Shown piece by piece: positions 31,458 to 43,343 of a DNA stretch of 64,000 nt. Positions within the stretch are counted from its first letter, which is position 1. Each line of letters starts with the position of its first letter. The stretch is taken from NCBI GenBank assembly GCA_910591455.2, contig OU342809.1, forward strand, positions 20,501,427 through 20,565,426. Direction: 5' to 3'. The notes below the pieces were generated by a model, which searched no databases, was not told the origin of the DNA, and was given only the letters and a program-made list of their open reading frames with translations. A program made the position numbers and the translations under genes. Origin of the DNA: Pholis gunnellus (Eukaryota > Chordata > Actinopteri > Perciformes > Pholidae).

Positions 31458-32166
31458 CAGTGGTGGAATGTAACTAAGTACATTTAATCAAGTACTGTTC
31501 AATGCAAATGCAAGGTACTTGTAATTTACTTCAGTATAACCATCTCATGAAACGTTGTACTTTTACTCCACTACATCTCAGAGGCAAATATTCAGTTTTT
31601 TACTCTTTTTCTACCTGTTTCATCCCCTCCCTGTCCAGTGAAAAGCATGCATCGTTTGTGATAAACGGAAGGATGAAGTGTTCCTTTATGTGTTGAGAAC
31701 CTTCTTATACTTCTTAAACTAAATCAATTATTTAAAAAGCCTCTTGGATCAGCTGGAAAATGCGTCGCCACAAAGCTGAAAACGGGGCTTTTTGTCCGAG
31801 CTCAAGCAAAGTTCCCTTTTTTTAAATACCTGGTTCTCACAGGACAGTGACGCTACAAACAAATGATCTTATAGATCTTGATCCAGTGCTGGAGAGTAAA
31901 CTACCCTACAGTATATAAAGAAGTTCAGATCTGCTCAACCTTAAACATCTACAGCAGTAAAAAGCAACATACACATTAATGTAGCAGTAATATTAAAAGG
32001 GAACCATTTTTCTTACTTTTACTTTTCAGTACTTTAAGCAAATTTGGTTATGAAAACTGGCAAACTTTTACTTGAGTTTGCCTTGAGGACTTTTACCTCC
32101 AATGGAGAATGTTCACAGTGTGATATTAGTACTTATATAAGGATATGAATACTTTTTCCACCACTG
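31458..32166. mobile_element. Non-autonomous TIR element, 'GTGGAATGTAACTAAGTAC' family
   Basis: The 5' end reads CAGTGGTGGAATGTAACTAA and the 3' end reads GAATACTTTTTCCACCACTG. The outer CAGTGGTGGAA is an almost perfect terminal inverted repeat. Internal blocks (agtacatttaatcaagtact, ttttactccactacatctca, aggacttttac) match a very common teleost MITE-like family. The ends resemble hAT elements, but I see no 8-bp target duplication. No coding capacity. Confidence 0.75.
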
Positions 32167-32632
32167 ATTGTGAGAGTGAGTGTATGCTACACGCAGATGA
32201 CTTCACTCCTTCTCAACATGATTACTGAAAATGCAGATCATCGGCACACCGTTAACGTGATGCACAATCCAGTGAGTGAATATCATCCATCATTGCTGAA
32301 CTTTGTCCTTTTGGACAATTGTTTGAACTCTGATAAGAAGATATTTGCTATCTAACTAAATGGAATCAAACCTTGTGTTGACTGTCAACATTATCTCCCT
32401 TGTTTGTTGGTCGCCGTTTTGACTCGGTTACGGAAGGTATGATCAGTGAGATCCTGTCTTCTGGGTTAGGCCCTTGTTTTTTGTCATGTTCATGTTCTGG
32501 AGCCAAACAGAGGAAACATCTGCTTTACTGCTGTTCTAACTGCTCCAGATCTACACACACAGGAGGGCCTAGTGGTTGGGTCTGCCAGAGGAAGAGTGTT
32601 ACTCCACAAAGCACACATGCATTGATACTTAT

Positions 32633-32675
<43 letters not shown>

Positions 32676-33479
32676 TGCTGTCTGTCTTCCTCTCATCCTC
32701 ATCCTGTCTCAACCACTGTGCAGTTTGTCTTCCACCATCTCTGCCACCAGGACCTGCTCTGACAGCTGCTCTGGCATCCAAATCTATCGGTCTGTCCTTA
32801 TATTGGTCTGTCTGTTCTCTGTTTTTTCCTCTACTTCAACAAGCAAGCATGTCACTGATTGCTTCAACATTCGCCCCAAACAAGTACAAAATCCCAGAAT
32901 ATAATAATGAATTCATTCTACATTCAAATTCTTACAGCTGCTATGAAAATGAGTGTTAAACCTTTAGCACACTTCCTTCATGGCATTGCTCATTTTCAGC
33001 TATCTTAAGACTTTTATCTTGATTCCACAATGACCTCTGAAGGGGCTATATAGAGAGAGTTACACATAAAAAACCATAGCAATACAATAAGTGGGCAACA
33101 TGTGTTGCACAATTATGGGCAAATACAAAACATAAAAAAAAAAATACACAAACGAGCAAAGTAGCACACTGGTTCAGGAAATAAACAGAAGTTACTGAAG
33201 CAGATACTATGGTGAAGGAACAAAAATGTAATTAAATCAAAATATTCCAGTGTTTGAAAGCGTTACATGAGTTGTGTAATGTGTGACTGTTTTGTTTTGT
33301 CTTTCTTTCTGAGCATGTATTGATATAGTGTATATAATGTAGGTCACTGATACAGTAGCTGTGCTTTAACTGTTTTGTACCTGGAGGGCTTCAACAAAGT
33401 CAACAAGTCCTCCAAACTAAAAGACATAATATGTTGGTGGCAAGTCCCTTCCAACAAAACCTATTCGAGCGTTTTCTGA
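32167..33479. other. Non-coding stretch
   Basis: No supported gene. The Thr-His frames around 32570-32960 come from the CA array at 32634-32673. An A11 run sits near 33134-33144. Confidence 0.5.
32634..32673. repeat. (CA)20 microsatellite
   Basis: Pure CA run of 40 bp. Confidence 0.97.
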
Positions 33480-33720
33480 TCTGCCTCCACAGGTTCTGGT
33501 TTAGGCACAAAAACTACTGGGTTAATGGTAACAACAGATTTTGGTTTGGGTTAAAAAGAAGTGCCTTGTTAAGGTGAGGAAAAGATAGTAATCATGATTA
33601 AAAGAAACCAACGTCACCTTGTCTCTGCGGTCTTACAGTGTTATAACAATATACTACTTCCTCTTTTACACAGCCACTAGAGGTCCTTGTCAGGTAATCG
33701 CCGGTCGGTCGTTAGCATTT
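33480..33720 (-). repeat. Teleost 'TTTAGGCAACAAAAA…GGTTA' repeat
   Basis: 'ggtttaggcacaaaaactac', then 'gggttaatggtaac', then 'gttaaggtgaggaaaagat' is a diverged form of a repeat I know from many teleosts. It appears related, in the opposite orientation, to the copy at 38440-38730 (compare 'aaccaagtatttttgttgc' there). Class and limits are unresolved. A CCACTAGAGGTC word at 33674-33685 is one base off the CTCF core. Confidence 0.45.
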
Positions 33721-34210
33721 GAAGAAATGACCACTGCTGTTATTTACACAGTATTTAGACAGAAGATTAAAATGACCCTCTGAGATCAAGAAACAGTCCC
33801 GGCAACAACGGCTGCTTGTTATGCTACAGACGATCCGACTCTGACTCGCTAATGTCTCGCCATCACTGAGACACAAAAATAGCTCTTGTGTGGGCCCTTT
33901 CAAAATTGTAGAATAATAACCCTCGTCACCCAAAAGGGAAAAGGCAAGGTCTGTCCTTCCCAGACATTATGGTGGGAAGAATCGATGACTTCCTTCATCT
34001 TTCTCCCTCAGGGGACAGGGGGACAACATCTCACTGGTATTAATAGTCGTCCTCTGATAAGCCGGCCAGTAAGCTGTCTTGTGGTGTCACAGCCTTTCGT
34101 CTCGTTGTGAGAACCTCTTGTTATAGCATCAAAGAGCTCTTATAGAATGTACATTCCCTTGCCTTCCTGTTTTTGTTCAGCTCCCTGCGCTTCACTGTAC
34201 ATCACAACCT

Positions 34211-34358
34211 TTTTACGACACAATGGGGGACACTTGAGTGTCCCATCAGTGGATACTTGACACTGCGTCTTTGACAGTTCTCTCTTCAGCTCTGTTGGGG
34301 CTGCGATGCTGCCCGCTGCCCCAGAGCTGTGTTACTATTGGAGCCTTGTGTCGTAAAA
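34211..34358. other. Nested inverted-repeat structure
   Basis: Three inverted repeats share 148 bp. Outer arms: 13-bp perfect TTTTACGACACAA (34211-34223) with TTGTGTCGTAAAA (34346-34358). Inside the left part: a perfect 8-bp-arm hairpin GGGACACT-TG-AGTGTCCC (34227-34244). Inside the right part: CAGCTCTG..GGGGC (34287-34301) pairs with GCCCCAGAGCTG (34318-34329), leaving a small bulge. A transcript could fold into a three-way junction. It could also be a decayed TIR element or a structured regulatory sequence; no family is recognised. Confidence 0.55.
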
Positions 34359-36049
34359 TACTGGGAGCAAAGGTGATATGCCTCTCTCATTGACACGGCC
34401 GTTATCCTGACTGGCAGGTTGTATGTTTGCCTCAGGGCCAGAAAAAGCCATTCACCCCGACACATTGGTCACAAAAGGAGCTGTAAATACAGCCGCTCAG
34501 CCTTTCGATTAGCTCATTGTTTCTGAAAGCACAGGAAACATCATGTAACACTTCAGTATGTAAGGAAAAGAGTTGTGCTGGGAGAGAGTTGTTTATAAAA
34601 ACTGAGTTTTTAAAGACTGATACAAAGACATGTTTAGAAACAATGGCGTGGTTAAATTGAGAAGTGATTTGTGCCTATTGAATAGATTTTTTTTGTGTGC
34701 GTTTCGTGAATTCTCAAAGAGTTATTTTTTCATTCTCAGCTGGTCTGATAGCCTCAATGCCCCAAATAGGTTCTCTGAAAGGAGAGCATGGGAAAAATAG
34801 CTGCCGTTGTGGAAACTGCTGGGAAAAGGCTGAGTTCTCATTGGTTGCATTGTGGGATGTGAGTGAGCTGAGAAAAACTGTTCTGCTCCCTCTGAGAAGA
34901 AGAAAACATGGAAACGTGCACACAAAAAGCACAGAGATTAGTGCGGACCACGCAGAGCTAACTGACTGCAGTTCATGCTCCGTTGGCTTCGCTTCACTGA
35001 GAAGATGAGAGTTGGATGGTCAGTGATAGTGGCAGTGAGGTGGGCAGGGTGGCCACTCTTGTTTCACAGTCGTCTGCTCCAGCCAATTTAAAATCCCCTG
35101 ATGTCGGCATGAGCAGTGGCGGCCTGCATACCGACATACCAGGCTGATAGCTGCCGACCCATTAGCGAGGCCCAAGTGGTGGAGCCCACCCAGGGCTGCC
35201 GACCCTCGCCTGCCCACCTTCTGCCTTTTTCTGCCTTTCCTGCCCTGCCCTGGCTCTGGATCAGAGGTAGGCCGCACGTCGGGGGACAAGGCAAATTATG
35301 GTAGTGACCATGCCGTCCCTTTCATGCCGCAACCCAAGAGTACAATTTGGGCTAATGCTATTTCCTGCAGATAAGACGCAAACAAGCTCCTTTTACTTCT
35401 TCTTCCTCATCAGAGAGTTGGGAGGGGAGGGTGAGCGGTGGCAAAATATGCAATTAGGTCCGTGCTTTGTTTCATCATCAGCTGTTTGGATTTTGCTCAG
35501 CTCTATAGCTGCCATGCCTGCTGTCACATTGCATTCATTTGAAATATCAGAGAAGTCATTAATGAAATGGAATCAGTGAAATGAAATAAAGATTGGCCAC
35601 TTAATGTGCACAGAACCAGATCTAGTTGTCCATATCAAACCATTTTGCCCTCCATCAGTCCCTAAGTGGTTTAATCAAGACTTTGTTACGTAATTATTTT
35701 ACTCACCCAAGACCTTCTAAATTGTTTCCAGCCAAAAGGGAGATTGTTGGAGATATTCATGCTATGTGGAAAGGGTCTCCTGTTTTGCCCCTCTATGGTC
35801 ACATATTATCTTTCTTTAGGACACCAGATTAAAACATTCGCAGTAGAATATAGCTAAATAAATCAAAATTCGGACCCTTATCCCTTTATGTCCCCCAAAA
35901 GTTCTTGTGTTTTCTGCTAGAAAAATACACCAGGCTATGCAGCTGACAGTTACTACGGTCCTCTTCTAATGAGCCCAGCTCAGGATTTTAACATAAAAAA
36001 GAGTGTTTTGGCTTTGAAGGCATTTAAAAAAAAAAAACAGACATTATTG
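34359..36049. other. Non-coding stretch, partly conserved-looking
   Basis: No supported gene. A weak exon-like unit lies at 34740-34858 (acceptor ttttttcattctcag, donor GAT|GTGAGT, one open frame of 39 codons), but the protein is unrecognised. 35140-35290 is GC-rich with frames on both strands. Confidence 0.4.
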
Positions 36050-36450
36050 TTTTTTAAACCTTGTGGTTACATAGATAACTAGTCAACCTCAACCTGTCTT
36101 TCTATAAACTATAAAAATAACGATTATTCTGTTATCGATTATTCTGTCGATTATTACTTTGTTTAAAGCAGGGTTTTTTTAAGTGTTTTATTCAAAAAAC
36201 AAAACTTATTCTTCATCATCTTGGACAATGCTTGCGAAATGTAACTCAGTTTTTTTTTACTAATTTTAAAGTTATTCTTATTCAGTTTTTTATTTCACGT
36301 ATATATTTTAGCATCTACAGTATTTTTTATTGTCTTTTTTTATAATTGTATAGTCGGTTTGCAATTGTTTAAATGTGTTGCCTTTTGATTAAATGCTTTT
36401 TGTAAAGCACTTTGTATGAAAAGTGCTCTATGAATTTTATTTGATCACAT
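36050..36450 (+). repeat. AT-rich repeat with CGATTATTCTGT units and retroelement-like tail
   Basis: The 12-mer CGATTATTCTGT occurs at 36121-36132 and 36136-36147, followed by CGATTATTA at 36148. This recalls the 'aatcgattaatcg' segments of teleost repeats. At 36401-36444 there is 'tgtaaagcactttgtatgaaaagtgctctatga', the same tail type as at 24273-24340. It is probably an old, AT-enriched transposable-element remnant. Limits are approximate. Confidence 0.4.
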
Positions 36451-38439
36451 ATTGCTTAAGTTTCTGTTGTGAAAAATTAAAGGATTCAATTAAGATTATT
36501 TAGTCTCCGACTAATGGTATGAAAAAACTCCATAACGTTACGTTTTACTTTAACCTAATTTCAGCTAATTAGTGTTAGCTAAATCTGCCGTCTCTGGTAA
36601 CGTTGTGTTGGTTTTGACGGACGACCGCACGTTTTCAGGTTAATACAAAAAAAACAAATGTAACTGACAGAAAAACCTTCCGTCTGTTTTCTCTCCATTT
36701 TGTGATGGATCAATGTACCCGGGCGTGAGCTGTAACAAGCGTCAGCTGAAAAATGTCAGGAGCAACATCATCATCATCATCATTGATCCATCACAAAACA
36801 GGCTGAGTGTTTTGTTTGATTTTAAATTAGAACCTGCAGATATTGCACGTGCCCCTGGACTTTTCTCCGATGTATCTTTGCATAAGTTTATTTCAGAAGC
36901 AAAGGAGACGGCGTCATATCCTGTTATTCATCACATGAGATTGGCATTGGCTGGCTCTCTGCCCACCTTAGGAGATGTTGCCTCAGCGTGTGCTGTGCAT
37001 CATGACATAAACACGACGAATTAATGATGAAATTCATTGCTCTTTTTAGAATCGATTTTTGCAGCCTCACTATAAATGTCAAAACAGATCTGTCGTGTAA
37101 GCGATATTACCAGAGCAGCTACGACTCAGAAGTTGTGTGATGCCACAGTGCCAAGCTGCGTCTTCCAGTGATACACTGCATTGGCCAATCAAATGCATGG
37201 AAGTGTACAATTCCCACGCATCATGTAGCATTTTGTTCATTTTACCTCACAGGAATTACAGCTGGCATAATGACTTGAGAAATATGAGTGGCATGTTTGA
37301 TCTGAGCCACAACCCCTTGCGTTGTTTTGCTGTAGTGTTGTCTGTCAATGCTGTGTACATGTGTGAAGAGAGAGAGAAAAAGCCCTATATCTACAAAGTA
37401 TGTGCTTCCTGCTTCAAGAATGTACGTCAAAAGCCAGCTGACTACAGTGATTGTGATTGTGGATCCTCTTGGCATTTGGTATCAGCCCTCTGCCTGTCTC
37501 CGTCTCGCTCTCTCTGTTTGAGGACAACGGTGTCGTCAGAGGGGAAGCGTGATGGCAGGCAGGGTCTGAGCAGTGTGCACACATCCGTCCACGTGCCCCT
37601 CTGATCCCAATCATTCATAAATTCAGCCAAAGAGATTTGTATCCACCATCCGCCCTGCAGTGTCTGTTATATTTCTGTCCCCCCACCTCCCTTTGGCTAT
37701 TAGGAAGGAATGAGATGTCACAGCACATATGCACACAAACACACTCACATGTCTGATGCTCTCCTCTGCTCCTCTTTCTCTGGCATCTACTTACTTTTTC
37801 TTTTACTTTTGTACGTCCAACATTTGTTTTGTTTCTACTTGGTTTTTAAATCAGATGTTCTCTCAATACTTTCTCGTATCTTTAGTCTTTGGCTTCAGTT
37901 TGTCTTATTCAGTTCTCTGTGTTCTCTCCATCCCCACTTTCTCATCGTTTCTCCCTCGCCAACAAAAAAAAGCAGTGAAATTCCCCCTCAGTCATTTAGC
38001 CCAGATTCAACACTGCAGGCAGGCAGGCGGGCAGTGTAGAGGCCGTAACTTAACAGAATGTAAATAGAGCAGTGATTTTCACATTACTTCACCGCTTATT
38101 TTTAGTAGCTGAACAAGAGCAGGCGAGGGTGTGCCTCTTCAAGCCCCGACTAAGTCTTATCAGCTGAATACACAGAAAAAAAGTAAGAGAAATCATAAAT
38201 CAAACAAAACAATGATGACACAATACAGGAAGTGATGTGTTGATTTATGGTTTAACGTTAAACCGTAACCGGCAGACAATTGTTACGACGTTAATGGGAC
38301 AACCAAAGAATTCAAACGAGACGGTAGAAGTGAAAAGGGATTTGTTGCCCATCTCGATACTTGCAAACATAACAAAGGTTCTCAAAATGTGAGGGAAACT
38401 TATTTCTCCTGGATCTGATTTTGACATATCACAAATAAG
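36451..38439. other. Non-coding stretch
   Basis: No supported gene. It has a short CAT run (36764-36783) and a pyrimidine-rich part at 37760-37960. The 155-codon frame at 37137-37604 is unrecognised and lacks splice or promoter context. Confidence 0.5.
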
Positions 38440-38730
38440 TTTTTAATCATAGTCCACGGTAGTCCTCGTAGGGAGGAGGCCACGGTGGATGGGTGGGTCA
38501 AACAAACACCGAACTTTCACCCAGGAAACCGCTGTTTGTGTCCTGTGTGAGACCAAATGTCAACATTGACTTATTTTAATTTATGTCCGTAATGTAACAA
38601 ACGTACTTATTTAATCCTTGATGTTTTACTAAACATAACCAAGTATTTTTGTTGCAGTTTTGTTTAGTTTCAATTCACAATGTTGACCACGTATTTTAAA
38701 CTGCGACCTTAATCCGAGAGGAAATAAGTT
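38440..38730 (+). repeat. Teleost interspersed repeat
   Basis: 'ggtagtcctcgtagggagg', 'ggatgggtgggtcaaacaaa', 'aggaaaccgctgtttgtgtc', 'gtccgtaatgtaacaaacgt' and 'actaaacataaccaagtatt' follow one another as in a repeat I know from several percomorph genomes. There is no coding capacity. Class is unresolved. The related, oppositely oriented fragment is at 33480-33720. Confidence 0.55.
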
Positions 38731-39793
38731 TCGCGGGAAACCTAATTGAAAATGAGAGTTTAGTTGTATGGGAACGATTTTTTTTTTGAAGGAGACGGGG
38801 TTGGCAGAGATCAAAGAGGGAGTTAACTGTTAAGGCGTGCTCCTCTTATTGAGAGCCCTGAATGAGGATAGACCAGCTTGAAGACCAATGAGCAGCATAA
38901 CAGGGCTGCACAGGTGGAAGCCAATCATGTTGTTAGCACCTGGAGAGAAAAGCGGGGAGGGGAAGAGAAAGAAAAACAGGATGGAAGCAAAACACACACA
39001 CAACAGGAACTTTGCCCTCACCTGGCACGTAACACAATACTGGGGCAGCTTTTTTTACACATAGGGAAAGAATGTTGTCTCGCTGTCTCTGCTTTTCTCT
39101 TTCTCTCTGATGGTCTGCTCACGCACTCAAGGTGTATATTCATTTTAGCTTGGACGTTATGTATATTGCTGCAATATTTATGCAGTCTTAAGTTGTTAGC
39201 TTCTATCACCTGGATTTTCCCTCCCAGCAACACATTTTAAAAGGCAGGTACTTAGAGTAGGTTTCTATATCATGTACTCCAGCCAACAGATGCACATCCA
39301 TAGCAGGGTCAAAGCACAAGCTGAGCCACAAGTCCGTTCACTCAAAGGCTTTTCGGCAGCGTTCTTCAGTCCGAGCTGCCAGCCATTCCTCGATTACTGG
39401 TGCTCACACCTTCCCTTTACTTCCAGGGATCAAACACAGGTCCGTTCAAGCAGAGTCTGCACCTGCAGCAGTGGGGAAGCTAATTGGTGGACAGTGACTG
39501 TGTCTCACTGCCTGGCAGTCTTCCTCCCTGCCGCCCCTCTGCTCACACCAGGAAATGTCTTTTTCCGACTCGTTCTCCAGAGCGGAAGAGCCAAAAGCAC
39601 TGACGCTAGCTCTCCTCCAGCAGTCACTGTCTACCGCCACCACTTTTACACATTGATAGACTGCACAGCAAAATCTGCAAGGTGATGCTCTAGCCCGTTC
39701 TCACGCTGCACAGATGAGGTGTTGTTTTCTCAACTGATCAGAGGTCACGTTTCCCACACAGAAATGGATGAAAGCGGTCTAGGTTGCAGTATT

Positions 39794-39816
39794 TGTGTGT
39801 GTGTGTGTGTGTGTGT
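39794..39816. repeat. (TG)n microsatellite
   Basis: Short pure TG run. Confidence 0.95.
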
Positions 39817-39943
39817 TGTGAGGAAAAGAAGTGCTAAACCCTCCATGTTCAGCAGAGTCACTGAACATGATGACTCAGTTGAATTTCCACTGAGGTAAGC
39901 TGTCACTCTCTGTTGAACAGTGAACTCACAGAGGCATTGAGTT

Positions 39944-39983
39944 ACACACACACAAACACACACACACACATACACACACACAC
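39944..39983. repeat. Interrupted (CA)n microsatellite
   Basis: CA array with CAAA and TA interruptions. Confidence 0.93.
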
Positions 39984-40113
39984 CATGTAATGTCCCCAAC
40001 TACCTTACGGGCCAGCTAGAATTATATGCTGAATATTTGCAATTAAGCCATCAATAAATACAACAGAACACAAATCTCTCCCTCTCTGTGATGATCTTGG
40101 TGCACAGCCATAG

Positions 40114-40139
40114 ACACACACACACACACACACACACCT

Positions 40140-40168
<29 letters not shown>
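40114..40168. repeat. Interrupted (AC)n microsatellite
   Basis: Two CA arrays separated by a CTA interruption. Confidence 0.95.
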
Positions 40169-40170
<2 letters not shown>

Positions 40171-40310
40171 TGTGCTTGGCCCTGTCCCTGTCCAAACAGC
40201 CCTTCTATAGTGAGAGGCTCCATTGGAGTGGATCAGCTCCAGCTAAGACACCCTTTCACACTTCCTCCCTCCCTTTCTCCAAACCCTCCCTTCTGTGTGA
40301 CTGCAGGGCT

Positions 40311-40335
40311 TTCCTTCCTTCCTTCCTTCCTTCCT
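40311..40335. repeat. (TTCC)n microsatellite
   Basis: Six TTCC units in a row. Confidence 0.93.
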
Positions 40336-41474
40336 CCTGACACAGAGGCCTGGGGGAGTCGCAGGGGAGTCAGGATGGCCGGATGTGCACCGATCACACA
40401 GACAGACGGACTGACAAGGAGCATACATGCAGACAGGAGGATGCTGCTCCTACTGCGGACTTTGGGCTTGATTTTCTTCCCATCCGGAGCTATAAGGAGA
40501 ATGACATCATTCCTGTTTTGATAGGACAACAGGAAGGTGGAGGGAGACAGAGAGCAGCGGTGGGGTGTGGGTGAGAGCATGAAGGAGAATGAGGATACAG
40601 AAGGAAAAGTGTTGATCAGAGAAGAGGCAGCGTTACGATTATGACAGTGGTGGTATATTTGATTTCAGGTCGGCAGGAGGCTTCGATGTACCTCATGGAC
40701 ATTTCTATCCAGAAACATACATTTTTTTTAACCCCTTCTGTATTTAATCAAGCAATAAAATCAATAAAGTGAGTTAAGAAAGCTGGATTTGCCTCGAACG
40801 AGTTAATTTGTCCATCAGTCTCAAATACGGGCCGTAGAGTTTGCAGGCGCAGGGCCTGCATCTCACACAGGAAGAGCCCCGGCTGCACAAAGCAACCTCT
40901 CATCTTAGTGTACAGCTCTTTACCTGCACGTCTGTACAGCAAGACAGATATGACACCTTTGTAGTTTCAGAGCACTTCTTCTCAATGCTGGACAGTCATT
41001 TCCTTCACCATTCTCTGGGGGAAGAGGAGAAGAGAAATGACAGTGGCTGGAAGAGCAGAAGAGAGAGGGGAAAGAAACACGGAATGAAAGAAGGAGGGAG
41101 GATCACCATAATAGCAATCTCTCTTCTCTCCTCTCCTCTTGTTATTTTTTTTTCTCAGAAGAGGATACAGTGAGTGCCAGCTGTGCTCTGCTGCTGCTGT
41201 ACAGTGCACACTACTTCAGAGAAGTCAACCTCACTGCACTCCATCCACCCCATTGAACTGCCAGCTCTGGCAATCAATTCTGAGCCTTGTGCTGTCACTG
41301 CTGGCCTCTGGACACAGCAGCTGGCTGCAGGAAGACAAGCGCTCTTCCACAGAGTCTGTCCACCGATCAGCTGCACCCAGCTGTCTAGCAGCAGCGCCGC
41401 TATTCAGAGCACTGCTGCTGCCGCTGGTGAGGGAGGCCTCTTTCACTGCTGTCACCGACGCTGCTGAGTCCTCT

Positions 41475-42050
41475 CCACCGTACTTTCTTTTTCACTTCTT
41501 CCTTCCTAAGTTTCCAACCGTACAGACACATCCGCCCTTGAGCCTTGCAGCAGGCCTCATATGTCTGTCTGGGCTGTCTTTCTGTCTCTTTCTTCCCAAG
41601 TCAAATTGTCCATCTGTCTCTGCTTTTACCAACTTTTACTCCATTATTTCCATCTTGCTTTCTCTCTCCCAGCCATTCTCCCCCTGTCTTCCATGCTGGG
41701 TCTTTAGATAAACCTTCCTTCTTTTTTTGCTGTTTTAGCCTTTTCTTTTCTATTGCCTCCATCCATGTCCTTTCTGCCTCTCTGTTTTGTGGTACCCATT
41801 CCTCTTTTCCTTCTTTGTTGGTTGCCATGTCTCAGTTTCTCCACTCCTTTCTCTGCAGTCCTGTCCCCTTTCTTTCTTTGCCACTCGCTCTTATTTCCGC
41901 ACAATTTCCATCTCATTCTTTGTCGCTCTGCCGCAATCTAAACTATGCCCTCTTTTTTTCCAAATGTCACAATACTGTATCTTTTCTTCCCCCTTTTCTT
42001 TGGAGTAACTTCTTTTTCTGTCCCCCTTTTTCTTATTTTTTTTTTTTTTA
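41475..42050. repeat. Long polypyrimidine-rich tract
   Basis: About 575 bp strongly enriched in C and T on the plus strand, ending in T11-12 and ACAG at 42049-42053. All frames across it, including the 172-codon frame at 41545-42063, are Ser/Phe/Leu-rich composition artefacts; on the minus strand they are Lys/Glu/Arg-rich. Confidence 0.8.
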
Positions 42051-43343
42051 CAGGTGTCTGTAAGGCGGGGATTTACATTTTCTCAGGACAGGCAGCCTGT
42101 GGAGAGAGGCCTGCTGGCAGATCAAAGGCTCCGGCTGTAAAACGATCTGAAAGAGTCCGGCATTAGCATCCATCAGGGTACCTTGAAAGCTCCCTGGTCA
42201 GCCGAGAGGGAAGCTGAGGGCCCCCCAAAGTGAAAGCCCAGTCTGGAGAGGGGGGATGGAGGGGTGGAGGGCGAGTAGGATGGGGGTGGAGAGAGAGACA
42301 GAGAAAGGTGGAGGGATGAATAACAGGCTTCTCGACTAAAGACATGAAGGAAATATTGCCATGAGGGGGGAAAATTCCCATAACAAGCAGCGTGTTTTTA
42401 TTTCTCTTTTGGATTCAGCCCCCTCCTCTCTTCCTTTAGCTCGTCCTCTCTCTCTTTCTCCTCTATCTTTCTAACTTATTTTTACAGAGTTGAGGCTGTA
42501 AGGGGAGAACATCTCCATCTGTGCACCATCTCCACTCAGCTCACCAAACCCAGACTTTTACTACTTCGCCCTGCATTCTACACATAGGGTCATGTCTGGA
42601 CGGGGATGGGAGGGAGGGAGGGAGGGAGGGGAGTGTGGGTGGAAGAGAAACCTGGATTGGCTTCATATATTGTATCTCTTTACATGAGAATTGAAAGTGG
42701 GAGAGAAGTTGGGATGGCAGGAGTATGGGGGCTGTGTGTGTTCCTCCCGCTATGCAATAAGCATGATTCACAGTCTTGAAATGGATAGGTACCGAACATG
42801 TGTGATAGGGATTAAGATTAGACCTGCATTCCTAGTGTGTTCCAGTGCCTGCACATTTGTTTCTTTTTCAATAACAAAAGTAAGGCCACATTCGTCACAT
42901 AAATCTAAAACAAAAAAAAACGGTATCTTTGGATAGAATTCCCTCAAGAACTGAGATTTATAGACACTGAGACCTGTGAACACTGAGCACCTTTTCCCCT
43001 ATATTGACTTTCGGCTATGTTATGTAGTGATATTTTCAAATATCAGTAGAGTCACAACAACTGCTGACTATGTTGGGAGTGAAGGAGTGCAAATTTTAGG
43101 GAGGTCGTGGTTCAGTCTGTGCTTCCCACAGCTCTACAGACTGCGTCCATCACAGTGAACATACAGCCTTTACAGGTGTTTACAGATTGCTTGAATAATA
43201 AAATTGATGAGAAATTGCTGTCGCTCTTATAAGTGTAACCATTTAAACACTTAATATATACATACATTAGTAATACAAGATATGATCCCCATTCAGTGAA
43301 TGTAAATGATTTGCACAGATCACTGGATCCTAGAGGAGTATTG
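42051..43343. other. Non-coding stretch
   Basis: No supported gene. It includes a purine-rich part at 42236-42318 and a (GGGA)n run at 42608-42631. After the ACAG at 42053 one frame stays open for about 28 codons before a stop, but there is no donor. Confidence 0.5.
42608..42631. repeat. (GGGA)n microsatellite
   Basis: Six GGGA units in a row. The G-runs could form a G-quadruplex. Confidence 0.93.

Larger units (their letters stand above)
38731..41474. other. Non-coding stretch with CA arrays
   Basis: No supported gene. Frames such as 41139-41711 (190 codons, Ser/Leu/Pro-rich) run into the pyrimidine-rich tract and are not credible. Confidence 0.5.

Noticed and set aside
41139..42063. Frames of 190 and 172 codons
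   Set aside because: Lie in the pyrimidine-rich tract. Composition is Ser/Leu/Phe/Pro only, as expected from CT-rich DNA.
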